In this document: positions 37,101 to 47,215 of the stretch, piece after piece | Layout: every line of letters begins with the position of its first letter | Position numbering within the stretch: position 1 is the first letter of the stretch | From: Zygnema cylindricum | Taxonomy: Eukaryota > Streptophyta > Zygnematophyceae > Zygnematales > Zygnemataceae | NCBI GenBank assembly: GCA_037447655.1 | Contig: JBBHKE010003430.1 | Location: 389,822-449,821 of the forward strand | Length of the DNA stretch: 60,000 bases | Direction of reading: 5' to 3' | Position numbers and translations under genes: made by a program | The notes under the pieces: model-generated | The model's database searches: none | Seen by the model: only the letters and a program-made list of their open reading frames with translations | What the model was told of the DNA's origin: nothing

Positions 37101-38674
37101 AACATGAAATTGTTAAACTTTTTGACTGCGACAGGGAAATCCTCATTGGCCAGAGGATCTCTCAACCACCCTTTATAAACTTTTCCTAAACATCCCTCTC
37201 CAAGAAGCGTCTCCGAGTCTTCAAATTGTTGGGTGGCTCTCCGGAGCTCTTCATATTCAAACACTCTCAGCTACTGAAAAAATAATAGAAGTAGAGAGAG
37301 GGAGAGAGAGAGAGAAAAAAAAGAAAGAAAGAAAGAGAGAGAAGAGACAGAGAGAAAGAGAGAAAGGGAGGAGGAAAGGGAGAGAGAGACAGACAAGGGA
37401 GAGGGAGAGAGGGAGAGAGAGATGGTTGGGTGTAAATTATTGGGTGGCCCTCTAGAGCTTTTTGTATCTAAAACCCATAGAATCCCATGGCCTCGGTTTA
37501 GGATCTGAAAAAAACAAATGCACAATCGAAACAAGAATAAGACTGAAACTAAAAAAAAATCGAGCCCCGCCGTAATGTTAATAAATTATAAAATGCAGTT
37601 TCGAGCACTATAGTTTCTTAGGAAACAAAAAGACCGAGAACAGTAAGATGTTATGAAAAAGGTAAAATATAATATCGCTAAAAAAAAAACAGAAAACAAA
37701 AAGAATGCAAAAAACATGCCTGCAACAATACATGGAAATTGTGCAAAAACAAACCTCAAAGAAGAAAAGGAGAAAAGGAAAGTGAAGGAGGAGGAAAGGC
37801 CAAAAGAGTGGGAAAATATTAAGAAGGACAAAAAGAATGAGGGCGGAGGAGCAAAACAAAGTCCTCAAAAAAACTGAAATAAATTATTTACTTAAAATAA
37901 ACAATTAACTTCAAAAAAAGGGGCAACAATCGAAAAAAAAAAAAACACTGATGAAGAAAGTAATTTCCTAAGAAAATGGGTACGCCAACGTACTATGCAT
38001 TTATAGAAAATCTTATATCATCGGTGATATGCAAAAAGAAAAAGAAAAAAACGTTAGGCGAGACAATAACAAAGTATTGTGAAGATAAAAATGTCGTTAA
38101 TACGACAAATGCAAAAGAAACAAACAAAACAAGTAGAGAGCAAGAGAGAATGAGGGAGAGAGAGGGAGAGAGAGGGAAAGAGGGAGAGGAAGGGGGAGGG
38201 CGAGAGAGAGAGGGAGGGAGGAAAGAGGGAGGGAGAGGGGAAGAGAGAGAGAGGAGAGAGAGAGAGGAGAGAGAGAGGGGGAAGAGGGCGATAGAGAGCC
38301 AGGGATAGAGGACGAGAGAGAGGGAGAAGCTGGGGGAAAAGAGACAGAGAAAGAGAAGGGGAGAGAGTGAAAGAAGTTGGTGGCAATAGCAAAACATGCG
38401 TAGGCAAAGTTAAAAAAATGGAATCCACAAGAAAAAAGACGCAAAAAAAAAACAAAAAAAATCGTATAACTAGGGAGAAAAAAAAAAAAATTCACAAAAC
38501 ACCAAGTAACAAATTGTCTGATTCACAAAAGAGCTGAATCTAAAAATTAAAAAATAGGATAAACATTAGGGTTTAAATAGGGTAATTTTAAGCAGTAAAG
38601 ATTTGAAACTTACCAGGCGGATGAGGAATTTCAGGAGGTGAAGAAGATATGGGTTTGGAAAAAAAACAACCCAT
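31364..38674 (-). CDS. Receptor-like cytoplasmic kinase (RLCK VII / PBS1-like), six exons, probable pseudokinase
   Basis: Proposed exons, 5' to 3': 38674-38614, 37263-37079, 35125-34993, 34322-34162, 32301-32199, 31683-31364. All have GT/AG borders with matching phases and give 320 codons without a stop. The start MGCFFSK is an N-myristoylation signal, so the protein should sit at the plasma membrane. Kinase motifs: glycine loop [14 protein letters not shown]-lysine in [34 protein letters not shown], then [12 protein letters not shown] where the metal-binding Asn is Lys. DFG is reduced to TFG (KLTFGVA), so the metal-binding Asp is missing. The activation end [14 protein letters not shown] and [18 protein letters not shown] are intact. 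The family signals downstream of surface receptors. The exon 2 acceptor is the weakest point, lying 13 bases past a better-looking CAG. Losing both catalytic residues suggests a pseudokinase or an early pseudogene. Confidence 0.7.
31780..31895. repeat. CT-rich microsatellite in kinase intron 5
   Basis: CTCCCT-type repeat inside the last intron; no coding role. Confidence 0.8.
33555..34120. repeat. GA-rich microsatellite in kinase intron 4
   Basis: GAGGGA, GGGGGA and finally (GA)n purine repeat, interrupted only by the decayed exon copy at 33674-33722. Arg/Glu/Gly or Ser/Leu/Pro frames over it are artefacts. Confidence 0.95.
33674..33722 (-). pseudogene. Decayed copy of the kinase catalytic-loop exon end
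   Basis: On the minus strand it reads [13 protein letters not shown] and is followed by GTCAGAATAC. This parallels the functional exon end [13 protein letters not shown] followed by GTAAGAATAC at 34162. The donor is altered (GTCAG), and the HRD of the catalytic loop is changed. Confidence 0.65.
34385..34450 (-). pseudogene. Decayed copy of the kinase exon 4 start
   Basis: The minus-strand translation [19 protein letters not shown] parallels [18 protein letters not shown] at the start of the intact exon 4. It lies about 65 bases upstream of that exon in gene orientation. Confidence 0.6.
35435..35651. mobile_element. MITE of the CACCGC family, 217 bp, in kinase intron 2
   Basis: Ends CACCGCGAATCGTTATTAG and its complement CTAATAACGATTCGCGGTG are nearly perfect. 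The right flank is TA and the left flank is TG, so the duplication is imperfect. It lies inside the intron between kinase exons 2 and 3. Confidence 0.75.
36185..36300. repeat. GA-rich microsatellite in kinase intron 2
   Basis: GAGAGG / GAAGAG purine repeat, no coding role. Confidence 0.85.
36515..36970 (-). pseudogene. Three decayed copies of the kinase ATP-lysine exon end
   Basis: Three stretches on the minus strand repeat the end of exon 2. The first, near 36520-36610, reads [18 protein letters not shown], with the ATP-binding Lys replaced. The second, near 36735-36830, reads [10 protein letters not shown]. The third, near 36905-36960, reads [13 protein letters not shown] and keeps a GTAAGTGGG donor. 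Each is followed by similar intron sequence (AAAACC...CTAA), so whole exon-intron units were duplicated. The LNPDSFQGQ version is closer to the usual family sequence than the intact exon, whose corresponding residues are FNNFMFQVQ. Confidence 0.65.
37270..37425. repeat. GA-rich microsatellite in kinase intron 1
   Basis: GAGAGA / GAAAGA purine repeat between the decayed and intact versions of the glycine-loop exon. Confidence 0.9.
37430..37504 (-). pseudogene. Decayed alternative of the kinase second exon
   Basis: After a TTTTTTCAG acceptor, and in phase with exon 1, the minus strand reads [17 protein letters not shown], then a TAG, RATQ, then a TAA. The intact exon has [10 protein letters not shown] at the same place. 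The two stops are at the Arg and Gln codons. If included in a transcript it would end the protein after exon 1. Confidence 0.65.
38130..38375. repeat. GA-rich microsatellite in kinase intron 1
   Basis: GAGAGA / GAGGGA purine repeat between exon 1 and the decayed exon at 37504. Confidence 0.9.
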
Positions 38675-38675
38675 G

Positions 38676-39289
38676 GATTCTACCAAAAAATCTTCAATTA
38701 AACAAAAAAAACGCCTAAAAATGTTTTAGGAAACCTTAAAAACGTTTTTTCTAGACAAACCCTAATAATAATTTCAAAACATGGTATGTCTGTACGATTT
38801 AGTGATTTACACCCTTCAACATTAGTGCGACTTTTGTCAATGTATTATGTAATTACAATAATTAATGCTCCAATTTATTGAATTAGGGTTCGCACTTTTG
38901 AAGCATTCGCGTTTTTGAACGACAACTGTAGTAAATCAATTTTGAATCGTTTTTGAACGACTGTCCTATTTATGAAAACGCGTAAGTAGTATTGTACTAT
39001 TGTACTTATGTTGACGTCCGTACGGAAATTTGTAGACCCAATAACGACCCGACCCAGAAATTGACGGCACGGAATCGTCCCGATTCTTGTCAAACCGTGT
39101 TGTAAATCAATGCCCATAACATAGGCATGGACCGTGTCGTGTTTTACGTGAGGGTGGACCGTGCCGTGTTTTATCGTGCGCGTGGACCAGAGGTCGCAAA
39201 CGGTCAACCGAAACCGTGACCGACCGTTGACCGACCGCCCGCGCCGGATCCGGAACGGATTCGGTTGCCAAACTTTGGGGGTCGGGCCG
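38676..39289. other. Region upstream of the kinase
   Basis: No TATA box or other promoter element could be fixed. From 39100 the sequence belongs to a repeat with ACCGTGTCGTGTTTTA words that recurs at 40360 and 40570. Confidence 0.4.
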
Positions 39290-39291
39290 TA

Positions 39292-39490
39292 CACCGCGAA
39301 TCGTTATTAGCGTTATGAACTCTATATCAGCACCCCAAACTTTTGACATTAATACCTTAAATAGAATAAACTACACTATTTAAGGACGTGGACCATAATC
39401 TGCCACGTTTCCTGGAACTCAATTAGAATGAATGACGCTAATTTTTTCTTTACACTAATAATTTCTCAACGCTAATAACGATTCGCGGTG
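39292..39490. mobile_element. MITE of the CACCGC family, 199 bp
   Basis: Perfect or near-perfect ends CACCGCGAATCGTTATTAGCG and complement, flanked by TA on both sides (39290-39291, 39491-39492). This is the clearest copy and defines the family. Confidence 0.85.
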
Positions 39491-39966
39491 TAGCGGTCGG
39501 TTGATTCACCAGGAAAAAAAAAGGTCGGTTACGGTGGGTCAACCAAAAAAACGAAAAAAAATAAAAAATTTGTACTGTCCATACAAACCAACATTATTGT
39601 ACTTTGTACTCTTTTGTATCGTGGAAGTACTTGACATCATGATTAGCGTCGCAAATCTGACACGGTAGTAAGACTATTCATTTCGCAAATCGTAGGGAAC
39701 GCGACAAATCATAATTATTTGCGCTGTAATATAGTACCGTTTTAAATCGTGTGGCTTACGATCGGTAACTGACCGCGCAAAACTGTACCGTATTAACGAG
39801 AAAAGTACAAATAATAGTCGCGGGCGACCCGGTGCTTTGCCCTTTGGGTGCCAAGGGCCTTTCTTTTTTGTACAGTACCATGTATAATGCGATAGTACTG
39901 TACCTATTATGTACGAACATCTAATGTGACGCCATCACTGAAAGTATTGTTCTGTACGGTACAGTA

Positions 39967-40183
39967 CACCGCTAATCGCTATTAGCGTAGAAGTTTCTTT
40001 AGCGTATATGAATAATTAGCGTGGTTTACGCTAATTGGGAATTTGGAAATTTTCGAAGAAATCGATTACTCTAATTAGGAATTAGGATTTTTTTTTAAAT
40101 AGCGTGGATAATTCTATTTGAGAATAAAAAAAAAAAAAAGCGGGACGGGATTAGCGTACACAACGCTAATAGCGATTGGCGGT
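39967..40183. mobile_element. MITE of the CACCGC family, ~217 bp
   Basis: The left end is CACCGCTAATCGCTATTAGCG after TA. The right end, CGCTAATAGCGATTGGCGG, is followed by TATAC, with a mutated terminus. Confidence 0.7.
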
Positions 40184-41500
40184 ATACTGTATGATTTTGA
40201 GACCACAGCTGCGTGGCATAGTGTCGTTTTCATAATTTTGTACTGTCATTTACTTTGTGTAAAGTTTTGTTTTTGCTGACGTAGGTCCTTACACCTAACC
40301 AAAATGACTCCACTATCATTTTTTTTTTAAGCCTAGTATTAGTAAATCGATGCCCGTTACACGGGCACAGACCGTGTCCTGTTTATCTTGTCCGTTCATC
40401 GTGCCGCAAGTGTGCCGTACGGGTCATATATATTGTTTGGATTGCTTGACGATTAGTTGCCGGTGGACCGTTCGGTGGACAACCGTTCGAAAAGTGTTAC
40501 TTCTAAACGGGTCTTTTGACGAACTGTTCCTTAACTTTGGAAGTTACCCGATCGGTGCCCGCTACACGTGCATGGACCGTGTCTTGTCATAAAGTCGTTG
40601 TCGTTTTGGTACAATCATGGTCTATTCCGTACATAGGTGCACACGGACTTTCATGTTGGTGCGGTTTCGAAACGATACATCCTGGAGGTTGGCGGTTGTG
40701 CGGTTGTGCGGCACAGGTCGCAAAAGTCAAAATTATAGATACCCGAATCCGACAATTTTCTTTTTACAAAATCTGAACACCAAAAATTCGGCTGCGTTAT
40801 GTCACGCTCCTAAATTGGCTGCGTTATGTCACGCTCCTAAATTGTTACCCGGTACGCGACACGCCTTTACGAAAAAAAAGTTAACCGAAACTCGATTTGT
40901 CGCGACTACCCGTACCAGCCCGTAACCGAATCTTCATACTATTTTTAGACATATGGTCGTCGTTCTGAAAACCTTTTAATAGGCGTTTGTTTGTCCGTAC
41001 GCGCGTTGTCCGTATTTGAAAATGACACGATACTTGTGCATTTTCACACGCGTGAGATTGGACAATGTTTGTAGTTTTTGTGCGCTTTCAAGATGTTGAC
41101 TTGTCGCGCGAGAATGGATGGATAGTGAAGTGTCGTTTCCGTACTGCATACGGTCAACGCGCGGCCCTCGCTAAGCTACAAGTCAACATCTTGTCCAATC
41201 TCGCGCGTATGACCATCCATTTTCACACGTGCGATACAAAATTAAATTTAGAGATATTCGTAAACGCGGTATGTTTTAGTATTTTTCGTACGAATCTTCC
41301 TTTTAAATTACAACCGTGAGATCCACAATCCGACATGTGTGTACGGAGAAAAGTTGTCTTCATTGGCAAAAGAAATATCAACACTAAAGTGCAAAACGTT
41401 TCTATATTTGAGACCGGCAGTTGTGGACTTTCTTGTCAACAGCTCCCGTTGGATCAATTCATTGGAGCGCGAATCTGGTTCTCTTCCTGTCAACCACTAC
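40184..41500. other. Repeat-derived stretch without a gene
   Basis: Contains two of three dispersed copies of a small hairpin followed by ACCGTGTC (40358, 40555). It also has a 25-bp tandem duplication (GCTGCGTTATGTCACGCTCCT, 40790-40842) and a hairpin at 41089-41193. No coding sequence is supported. Confidence 0.5.
41089..41193. repeat. Hairpin with perfect 16-bp arms
   Basis: CAAGATGTTGACTTGT at 41089-41104 and its exact complement at 41178-41193. Outer flanks (GAGATTGGACAA / TTGTCCAATCTC) extend the pairing to about 41052-41206. Confidence 0.75.
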
Positions 41501-41660
41501 CTCTGTCTCCCTTTCCTTCCCTTCCTCCCTCCCCCCCTCTACTTCTCTCTCCCTTTCCCTCCCTTCCTCCCTCCCTCCCTCCCTTTCCCCCTCATCAATT
41601 CTACATATTTTGAATACTCAATAGAGGAGAGGGAGAGGGGGAGGTAGAGGGAGATTAGTG
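41500..41660. repeat. CT-rich then GA-rich microsatellites
   Basis: CCTCCCTTTCC units to 41592, then GAGGGAGAGG units. Between them is the 45-bp sequence that recurs at 43923. Confidence 0.85.
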
Positions 41661-41689
41661 CCAAAACCAAGGTTTTCCCTATTATCTTC

Positions 41690-41830
41690 ATCAGTTTTTG
41701 GGTTCCGTAAATGGCGGACCCGTGCTGCACCAATTCTACTGACTTGCTTGGGAGGAGGCCTGCTACGAATGATGCTAATCGAGGGAGGAACAAAGGTGTT
41801 CTCCATGTTGCAAAAACTATTGGAGTATCC
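41690..41830. other. Possible host exon, unassigned
   Basis: The minus strand encodes RLASFVAGLLPSKSVELV and YGTQKLMKIIGKTLVLALIS without a stop, a plausible amphipathic and hydrophobic exon. The plus strand is also open here. No family is recognised, and splice borders are not decisive. Confidence 0.2.
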
Positions 41831-42040
41831 GAAATGGTTGTTAACGTCACATATAAACTTAGAATTAAACTTATCAACAGGAAAAGATAGAAATAATAAT
41901 GATGATGATGATTATTCATTTTTTTTTTTAGTAGTAGATTGTATTATTATTTTTTATTTTTTTTGGTTAATAAAATATTTATCTTTGTTCGTATTGAATT
42001 ATAGTTAACTGTTATATCATAGTAATCAAGAGCTATATCT

Positions 42041-43113
42041 AACTGTTATATTAAATATATTATAACACCTAGTTATAATTGTTATATAAGAATAAGTAAA
42101 ACAGTTATTTGTAGCTGGCGTACTATATGTACTATAACAGGTAATTATGACTGCTATATTAAATTGATTATAATACTTATATCTAACTGACACAATTTTT
42201 ACATTATAACAGCCAGTAATAAGAGTTATATGACACATTATATATATTATAATAGCCGGTAATAAGTTATTTTAGCAATTTTATCTAACTACTTTTATAA
42301 CTGTTATACCATACTAAAAAGAACAATTGGTTATAACTGTTGAATACAATTTTAGTTGTAATATTCGTGAACCGTACTTTTCGAATATATAATTGTGCGT
42401 ACGCTATTTTCAGTATGGTACTGTCGTTTCACGTCCCTTTGTATCGGTTCATGTAAATTTGTTGTTTGTGTACGGTACCCTTTCAGTAGCCGAACGTATT
42501 TTGTAATCATTGTAATCATTTCGTCTCTTAGCTTAGTGGAACGTTATTTTCTTTGATTACGTCCGTCGCACCTTTTCACGTGTACGTTCAAGTGTACCTT
42601 TACATTATTTATTGTAGATTTTTGATTCTTTTCGTTTCAGATTCCTTGTTATAATAACAATGATATAACAGTTACATGTAACTGATGTAATTAGTATAAT
42701 AAAACAGTTATAACTAGTTGTTATGAGTAATGTAATATAACAGTTAAATATATTCAATATATTAAAACAGTATAATCAATATATTAAAATAGTTGAAACC
42801 AGTTGTTCTTTTTAGTATAGTATAACAGTTATAACTAGCCCTTACAATTTGTATTATACAACAGTTAGATAAAATTGCTAAAATAACTTATTACCGGCTA
42901 TTATAATATGTATAATGTGTCATATAACACTTATTACCGGTTGTTATGATGTAAAAATTGTGTCAGCTAGATATAAGTATTATAATTAATTTAATATAGC
43001 AGTCATAACTACCTGTTATAGTACATATAGTACACCAGCCACAAATAACTGTTTTGCTTATTCTTATATAACAATTATAACTAGGTGTTATAATATATTT
43101 AATATAACAGTTA
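42041..43113. repeat. AT-rich palindrome with ~310-bp arms
   Basis: Left arm 42041-42340 and right arm 42792-43113 are inverted copies with few differences, sharing for example ATAAGTTATTTTAGCAATTT read in opposite directions. The spacer is about 450 bases. The arms are themselves made of TAACTGTTATA / TATAACAGTTA words. A transcript would fold into a long hairpin. Confidence 0.85.
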
Positions 43114-43870
43114 ACCGCGACTATGTTAATTATTACACTATTATAAACAATTACATAATTAACAGTTATATCTAATTGTTATTTTGTATATATTATAACT
43201 TTAATATCTAACTGTGATAATGTGTTAATTGTTACAATGTTAACTAACTGTGACATTATATATTACAAGATTTTTATCTAAACGGTTATATCTAACTGCT
43301 ATACTATACATACATATTATAGCAGGTTTAATCTAACTGTTATATTATTAGTGTTACAACTATTTATATATTGTTTATAGTCTAACTATTATAATGTGTT
43401 ACTTTTTATAGTGAGAACTAACTATTAAATTATATGTATTTTAACATTTAAAGCTAACTGTTATAATGTGATAATTATTAGTGTTAACTAACTATTACAT
43501 TATATTTTTTATAACAGTTTACAATATACTGATCTTAACAGTTAAAATTAACTGTTATATTATACATATTATAACAGTTGTATCTAACCGTTATATTATG
43601 TTAATAATTACAAGTATAATAGACCTTTACATTATTGTAATTATAACAGTTGAAACTAACTGTCATATTATATATATTATGACAATTATATCTAACCATT
43701 ACATTATGTTTATTAAAATTATTATTAGTGTACATTACAACTATAGCAGTAGTTGTAACAGTAGTTTTATATATTATACTTTAACTATTATTATACACAT
43801 TATTTATATTATAACTCCTACTTCAAATATGTTAAACAGATAATAACGTGCATTATTATAAATATTACAA
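43114..43870. repeat. TAACTGTTATA quasi-palindromic satellite
   Basis: Irregular array of TATCTAACTGTTATATTATA and complementary TATAACAGTTA words, continuing the sequence type of the palindrome arms. Open frames rich in Ile and Tyr are artefacts. Confidence 0.8.
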
Positions 43871-43922
43871 ATATTACTTATGTTCAATATGTATTATATA
43901 TATATCACATATATTATAATGT

Positions 43923-44030
43923 TCAATTCTAGATATTTTGAATACTCAATAGAGGAGAGGGAGAGGGAGAGGGAGAGGGAGAGGGAGAGGGAGAGGGAGA
44001 TGGAAAGGGAGGGGAGAAGTGAAGATGTTT
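43923..44030. repeat. Direct copy of 41596-41640 plus GA microsatellite
   Basis: ATATTTTGAATACTCAATAG followed by AGGAGAGGGAGAGGG recurs at 41596 and 43923, on either side of the palindrome region. Confidence 0.8.
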
Positions 44031-44065
44031 ATTTTCTAACTGGAGGGTGAGAGGGAAACTATTGC

Positions 44066-44320
44066 CAGGTATGGCGTGAGAGTCGGTGCCTTGGCCGCCC
44101 TCACAAGTACCCTCATCGGATCTCTCCTTCCCCAGGTACTTTTTTCTATCTGTTTATGTCAAATCCTATCAATTTTATCAATTTTATGCGAAAGATTTAT
44201 CATCTTTTTGTCATTTGTCAGCGTTATCGCACATTTTTTATTGTTTTTTAACGTTTTTATGCCAAATTGTAACTATTATAGGTCGAGATTATTTAGCTAA
44301 AAAATTGAAGAAGGAAGGTA
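44066..44320 (+). other. Possible pair of host exons, unassigned
   Basis: A TTGCCAG acceptor is followed by an open 67-base stretch ending CCCCAG before GTACTTTTT. A second short stretch follows an ATTATAG acceptor near 44281 and reads RDYLAKKLKKEG before GTACAT. Joining them in phase gives an open frame of about 35 codons. No family is recognised and chance is a real possibility. Confidence 0.2.
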
Positions 44321-45299
44321 CATAGACACGAGCCGTACACGATTTTGATGATCTTTGTCAGAGACTAACATATGTAAATAACGTGTACTTCAATTTAGTT
44401 TGGCTTTCTTGCTTTTTGTATGTCGGTTTACAAAGAGTCCCTCTCACTATATTGTGTGGTTTTCCTCCTCTTTTTTTTATCGAAATTGTGTTATTTTAGG
44501 AAAATATTGCACCTTATTTAGTGTGGCTTAAATTGTACATGGAAGCATTACTCAGAGTCGAAATAAATAAAAAAAAACTAATTTGACCCATAAGTCGTCT
44601 TATTTATTGCCAGTTTAACTAGATATATAACGTTGTCTGCAAAATAGCTTTATCAGTTGATCCCAAATTAGTATGGACATTTTTTTTTTTATGTTGCTAA
44701 TTGTAAACCCATTAAGGAGGTTCGAACCGGCACTAATTTTCACGTTTCTTTTGACTTCGTTTTTAAATCTTCAAATGAGAAGCTCTAGTCCGGGCAATAT
44801 TATAAAAAAAGAACCAAGTTCTTACCACAATTTGAGTGGACTTTGTCCGAGCATACCTAATATAACATCTTCTCTCCGTTTTTGTTTCGCTAATCTTCAT
44901 TGTTTCATATATAACCTTCCTGTTTTTGGCTTTTTTTCCTTTACACACTTTCAAACTTTATACTCGATTCCTGTAAAAAAAATACAAAAGAAAACCTCGA
45001 CGTCTTCCAGTTTGATCAACATTACTATAGTAAGAAATGGCCTGGTTGACTCTCTTCTCCCCTTGTTTTTACATTTTTCGCCGTAATCCTAAATTACTTT
45101 TGTGACTAATAATATGAATATCGGTCTCCATAGCTGAATCACAAAAGCAATGGCCAAGTTTTTCCGAAAACGTATGTTTTTTTTTTGTCCACACTAATTG
45201 TAGTTTTGACATTGAGATAGTATCGAATGCTCCCTTGATCACCGATAACTGTTTTCTGAATTTTGATTTTCGATTTCCATTTTCCGATTTCTAATATGA
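44321..45299. other. Gene-free stretch
   Basis: No supported gene or repeat. Confidence 0.45.
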
Positions 45300-45349
45300 T
45301 GTTGACGATGATGATGATGATGATGACGATGATGAGGATGATGATGATG

Positions 45350-45393
<44 letters not shown>

Positions 45394-45475
45394 GATGTTG
45401 ATAATGATGATGTTGATGATGATCATGATCATGATGATGACGATGATGACGATGATGATGATGATGATGATGTTG
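45300..45475. repeat. (GAT)n array
   Basis: GATGAT with scattered GAC, GAG, GTT and AAT variants. Poly-Met, poly-Ile and poly-His frames are artefacts. Confidence 0.95.
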
Positions 45476-45788
45476 AAATTTTTTTATACTATGTGGCGTG
45501 GGTGAAGCAAGAAAGCAGTAAGCTTTGTTTTTCTTTTCAAGTGGCGACAATTATGAAACCAATTATTTTGAAGCTAGATGTATTTTCTGTGTTATTTTTT
45601 TGTTAAAATGAAGGTTTTTTTTGTTGTTTTTGGAGATAAAATTTTGTGAAAATAATGACATCTTTGTTTCCGTTACAAACATCACTTTTGTGATAAATTC
45701 TTGGAGATCTCACTTAGGTGTCTCTATTTCTTTTCCATCCTCTCCCTAATCCTCTCCCTCTTCCCATCCCCCTCCCTCTCCCTCTCTG

Positions 45789-45867
45789 GCAAGATGATGG
45801 AGAGAGTTCGATGATGAGAAGCCGATTTCACGAAGGGAAAAAGATATCACAAATCTTTCATGAGGAG
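45789..45867 (+). other. Possible host exon, unassigned
   Basis: An open stretch reading DDGESSMMRSRFHEGKK then ISQIFHEE ends at a good donor (GAG followed by GTGAGT). It follows a CT-rich tract that could serve as acceptor. No family recognised. Confidence 0.2.
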
Positions 45868-46321
45868 GTGAGTAACACTACTATGACCACTATTGTTATT
45901 TTCTATTAATAAGTCCAACCATTATCTTATCGAATATCGGCACTTGGTCCTCGATACCCAACACTAATATATATATATACATTTTATTAATATATATATA
46001 TTATATAATTATATTATATATATTATATTTAAAAAAAAACATAAGAGTATGAAAACATATAATACATTGTGTGGAGGAAAACACGAATCGGACAAATATT
46101 CAAGCACCAGTAATAGAACTTCAATCAAAAAAACTATAAAAGTAATGAAAACTGAATAAAATAACAACAATTAAAAAAAAAAAAAAACACTTGCAGAATA
46201 AGAAACCAAAAAAATAATAAAAAAAATTATCAACAAAACAAAATACATGAAGAAAACCAGGTTCAAACAAAGGAACAAGGAAATCCTTTTCTCCGAAGGT
46301 TGGCAGGCTTTCCAACGAGGT

Positions 46322-46690
46322 TTAAGAAACAAATGACGTCACCCGCACACAGGGGAGTTTTGTAGGCGGACAGAGGATTCGATCCGAGCTCAAGAACCAA
46401 TCACAAGTCGTAATCAACAAGCATGTCTGCAAGATCGATATTATCGGAGAGGGAGAGGGAGAGGGAGAGGGGCGAGGAGAAGAAGGAGGGGGAGAGGGAA
46501 AGGGAGAGGGAGGAGAAGAAATGGGAGGCGGGCGACAAACAGCCGAAATGTTGAAAGGACAGTCGAATTTTTGATTTCTACGCCAATGGGACGTGACTCG
46601 AGTCAAGTTTTCTGCCGCGTAAGACGCGGTAGCGCGGTTGGAATCGACAGATAGAATAAAAACGACGAGAAGAGCAAAAAACAAAAGCAT
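46322..46690 (-). CDS. Hypothetical secreted Pro/Ser-rich protein or first exon
   Basis: The 122-codon frame starts MLLFFALLVVFILSV, a good signal-peptide hydrophobic core with a likely cleavage site after RATAS. It continues with a possible N-glycosylation site (ENLT), two Cys, and a Pro/Ser repeat encoded by a GGAGAG microsatellite. The repeat origin of the second half lowers confidence. The first 55 codons look more like real protein. No family is recognised. Confidence 0.3.
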   Translation of the reverse strand: MLLFFALLVVFILSVDSNRATASYAAENLTRVTSHWRRNQKFDCPFNISAVCRPPPISSPPSPFPSPPPSSPRPSPSPSPSPIISILQTCLLITTCDWFLSSDRILCPPTKLPCVRVTSFVS

Positions 46691-46964
46691 GCGAGTATTT
46701 TTTTTATAAAGTTTCTCAAATTTTCACGGGTAGTTTTGTGGATTCCTCCTAGACTTTTCATTTTTTTTTCTTTTCTAAAACTACCATACAGTACTGTACA
46801 GTACACGTGCAGTAACTCGAGCGGTTCTAGAATAACTGGCGCACCTTCGAGCGGCTGTCACAATCATTCATCTCGGGCACTGAAAAAAATGTTAGATTCA
46901 TTCTTGAATCGCGCGAAGTGACGCTTCAGGGAACCGACCAAAGGGAAAAGCAACGGGTCGCCCA

Positions 46965-47066
46965 ATGATAATGATGATGTTGATAATGACGATGACGATG
47001 ATGAGGATAATGATGATGATGATAATGATGAGGATGATGATGATGACGAAGACGATGATGATGATA

Positions 47067-47102
<36 letters not shown>

Positions 47103-47145
47103 TAATGATGATAATGATGATGATAATGATGATAACAATGATGAC

Positions 47146-47178
<33 letters not shown>

Positions 47179-47179
47179 A

Positions 47180-47215
<36 letters not shown>

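Noticed and set aside
37264-37275. Better-looking CAG acceptor for kinase exon 2 at about 37276
   Set aside because: Using it places a TAG directly in frame; the AG just before 37263 keeps both phase and frame.
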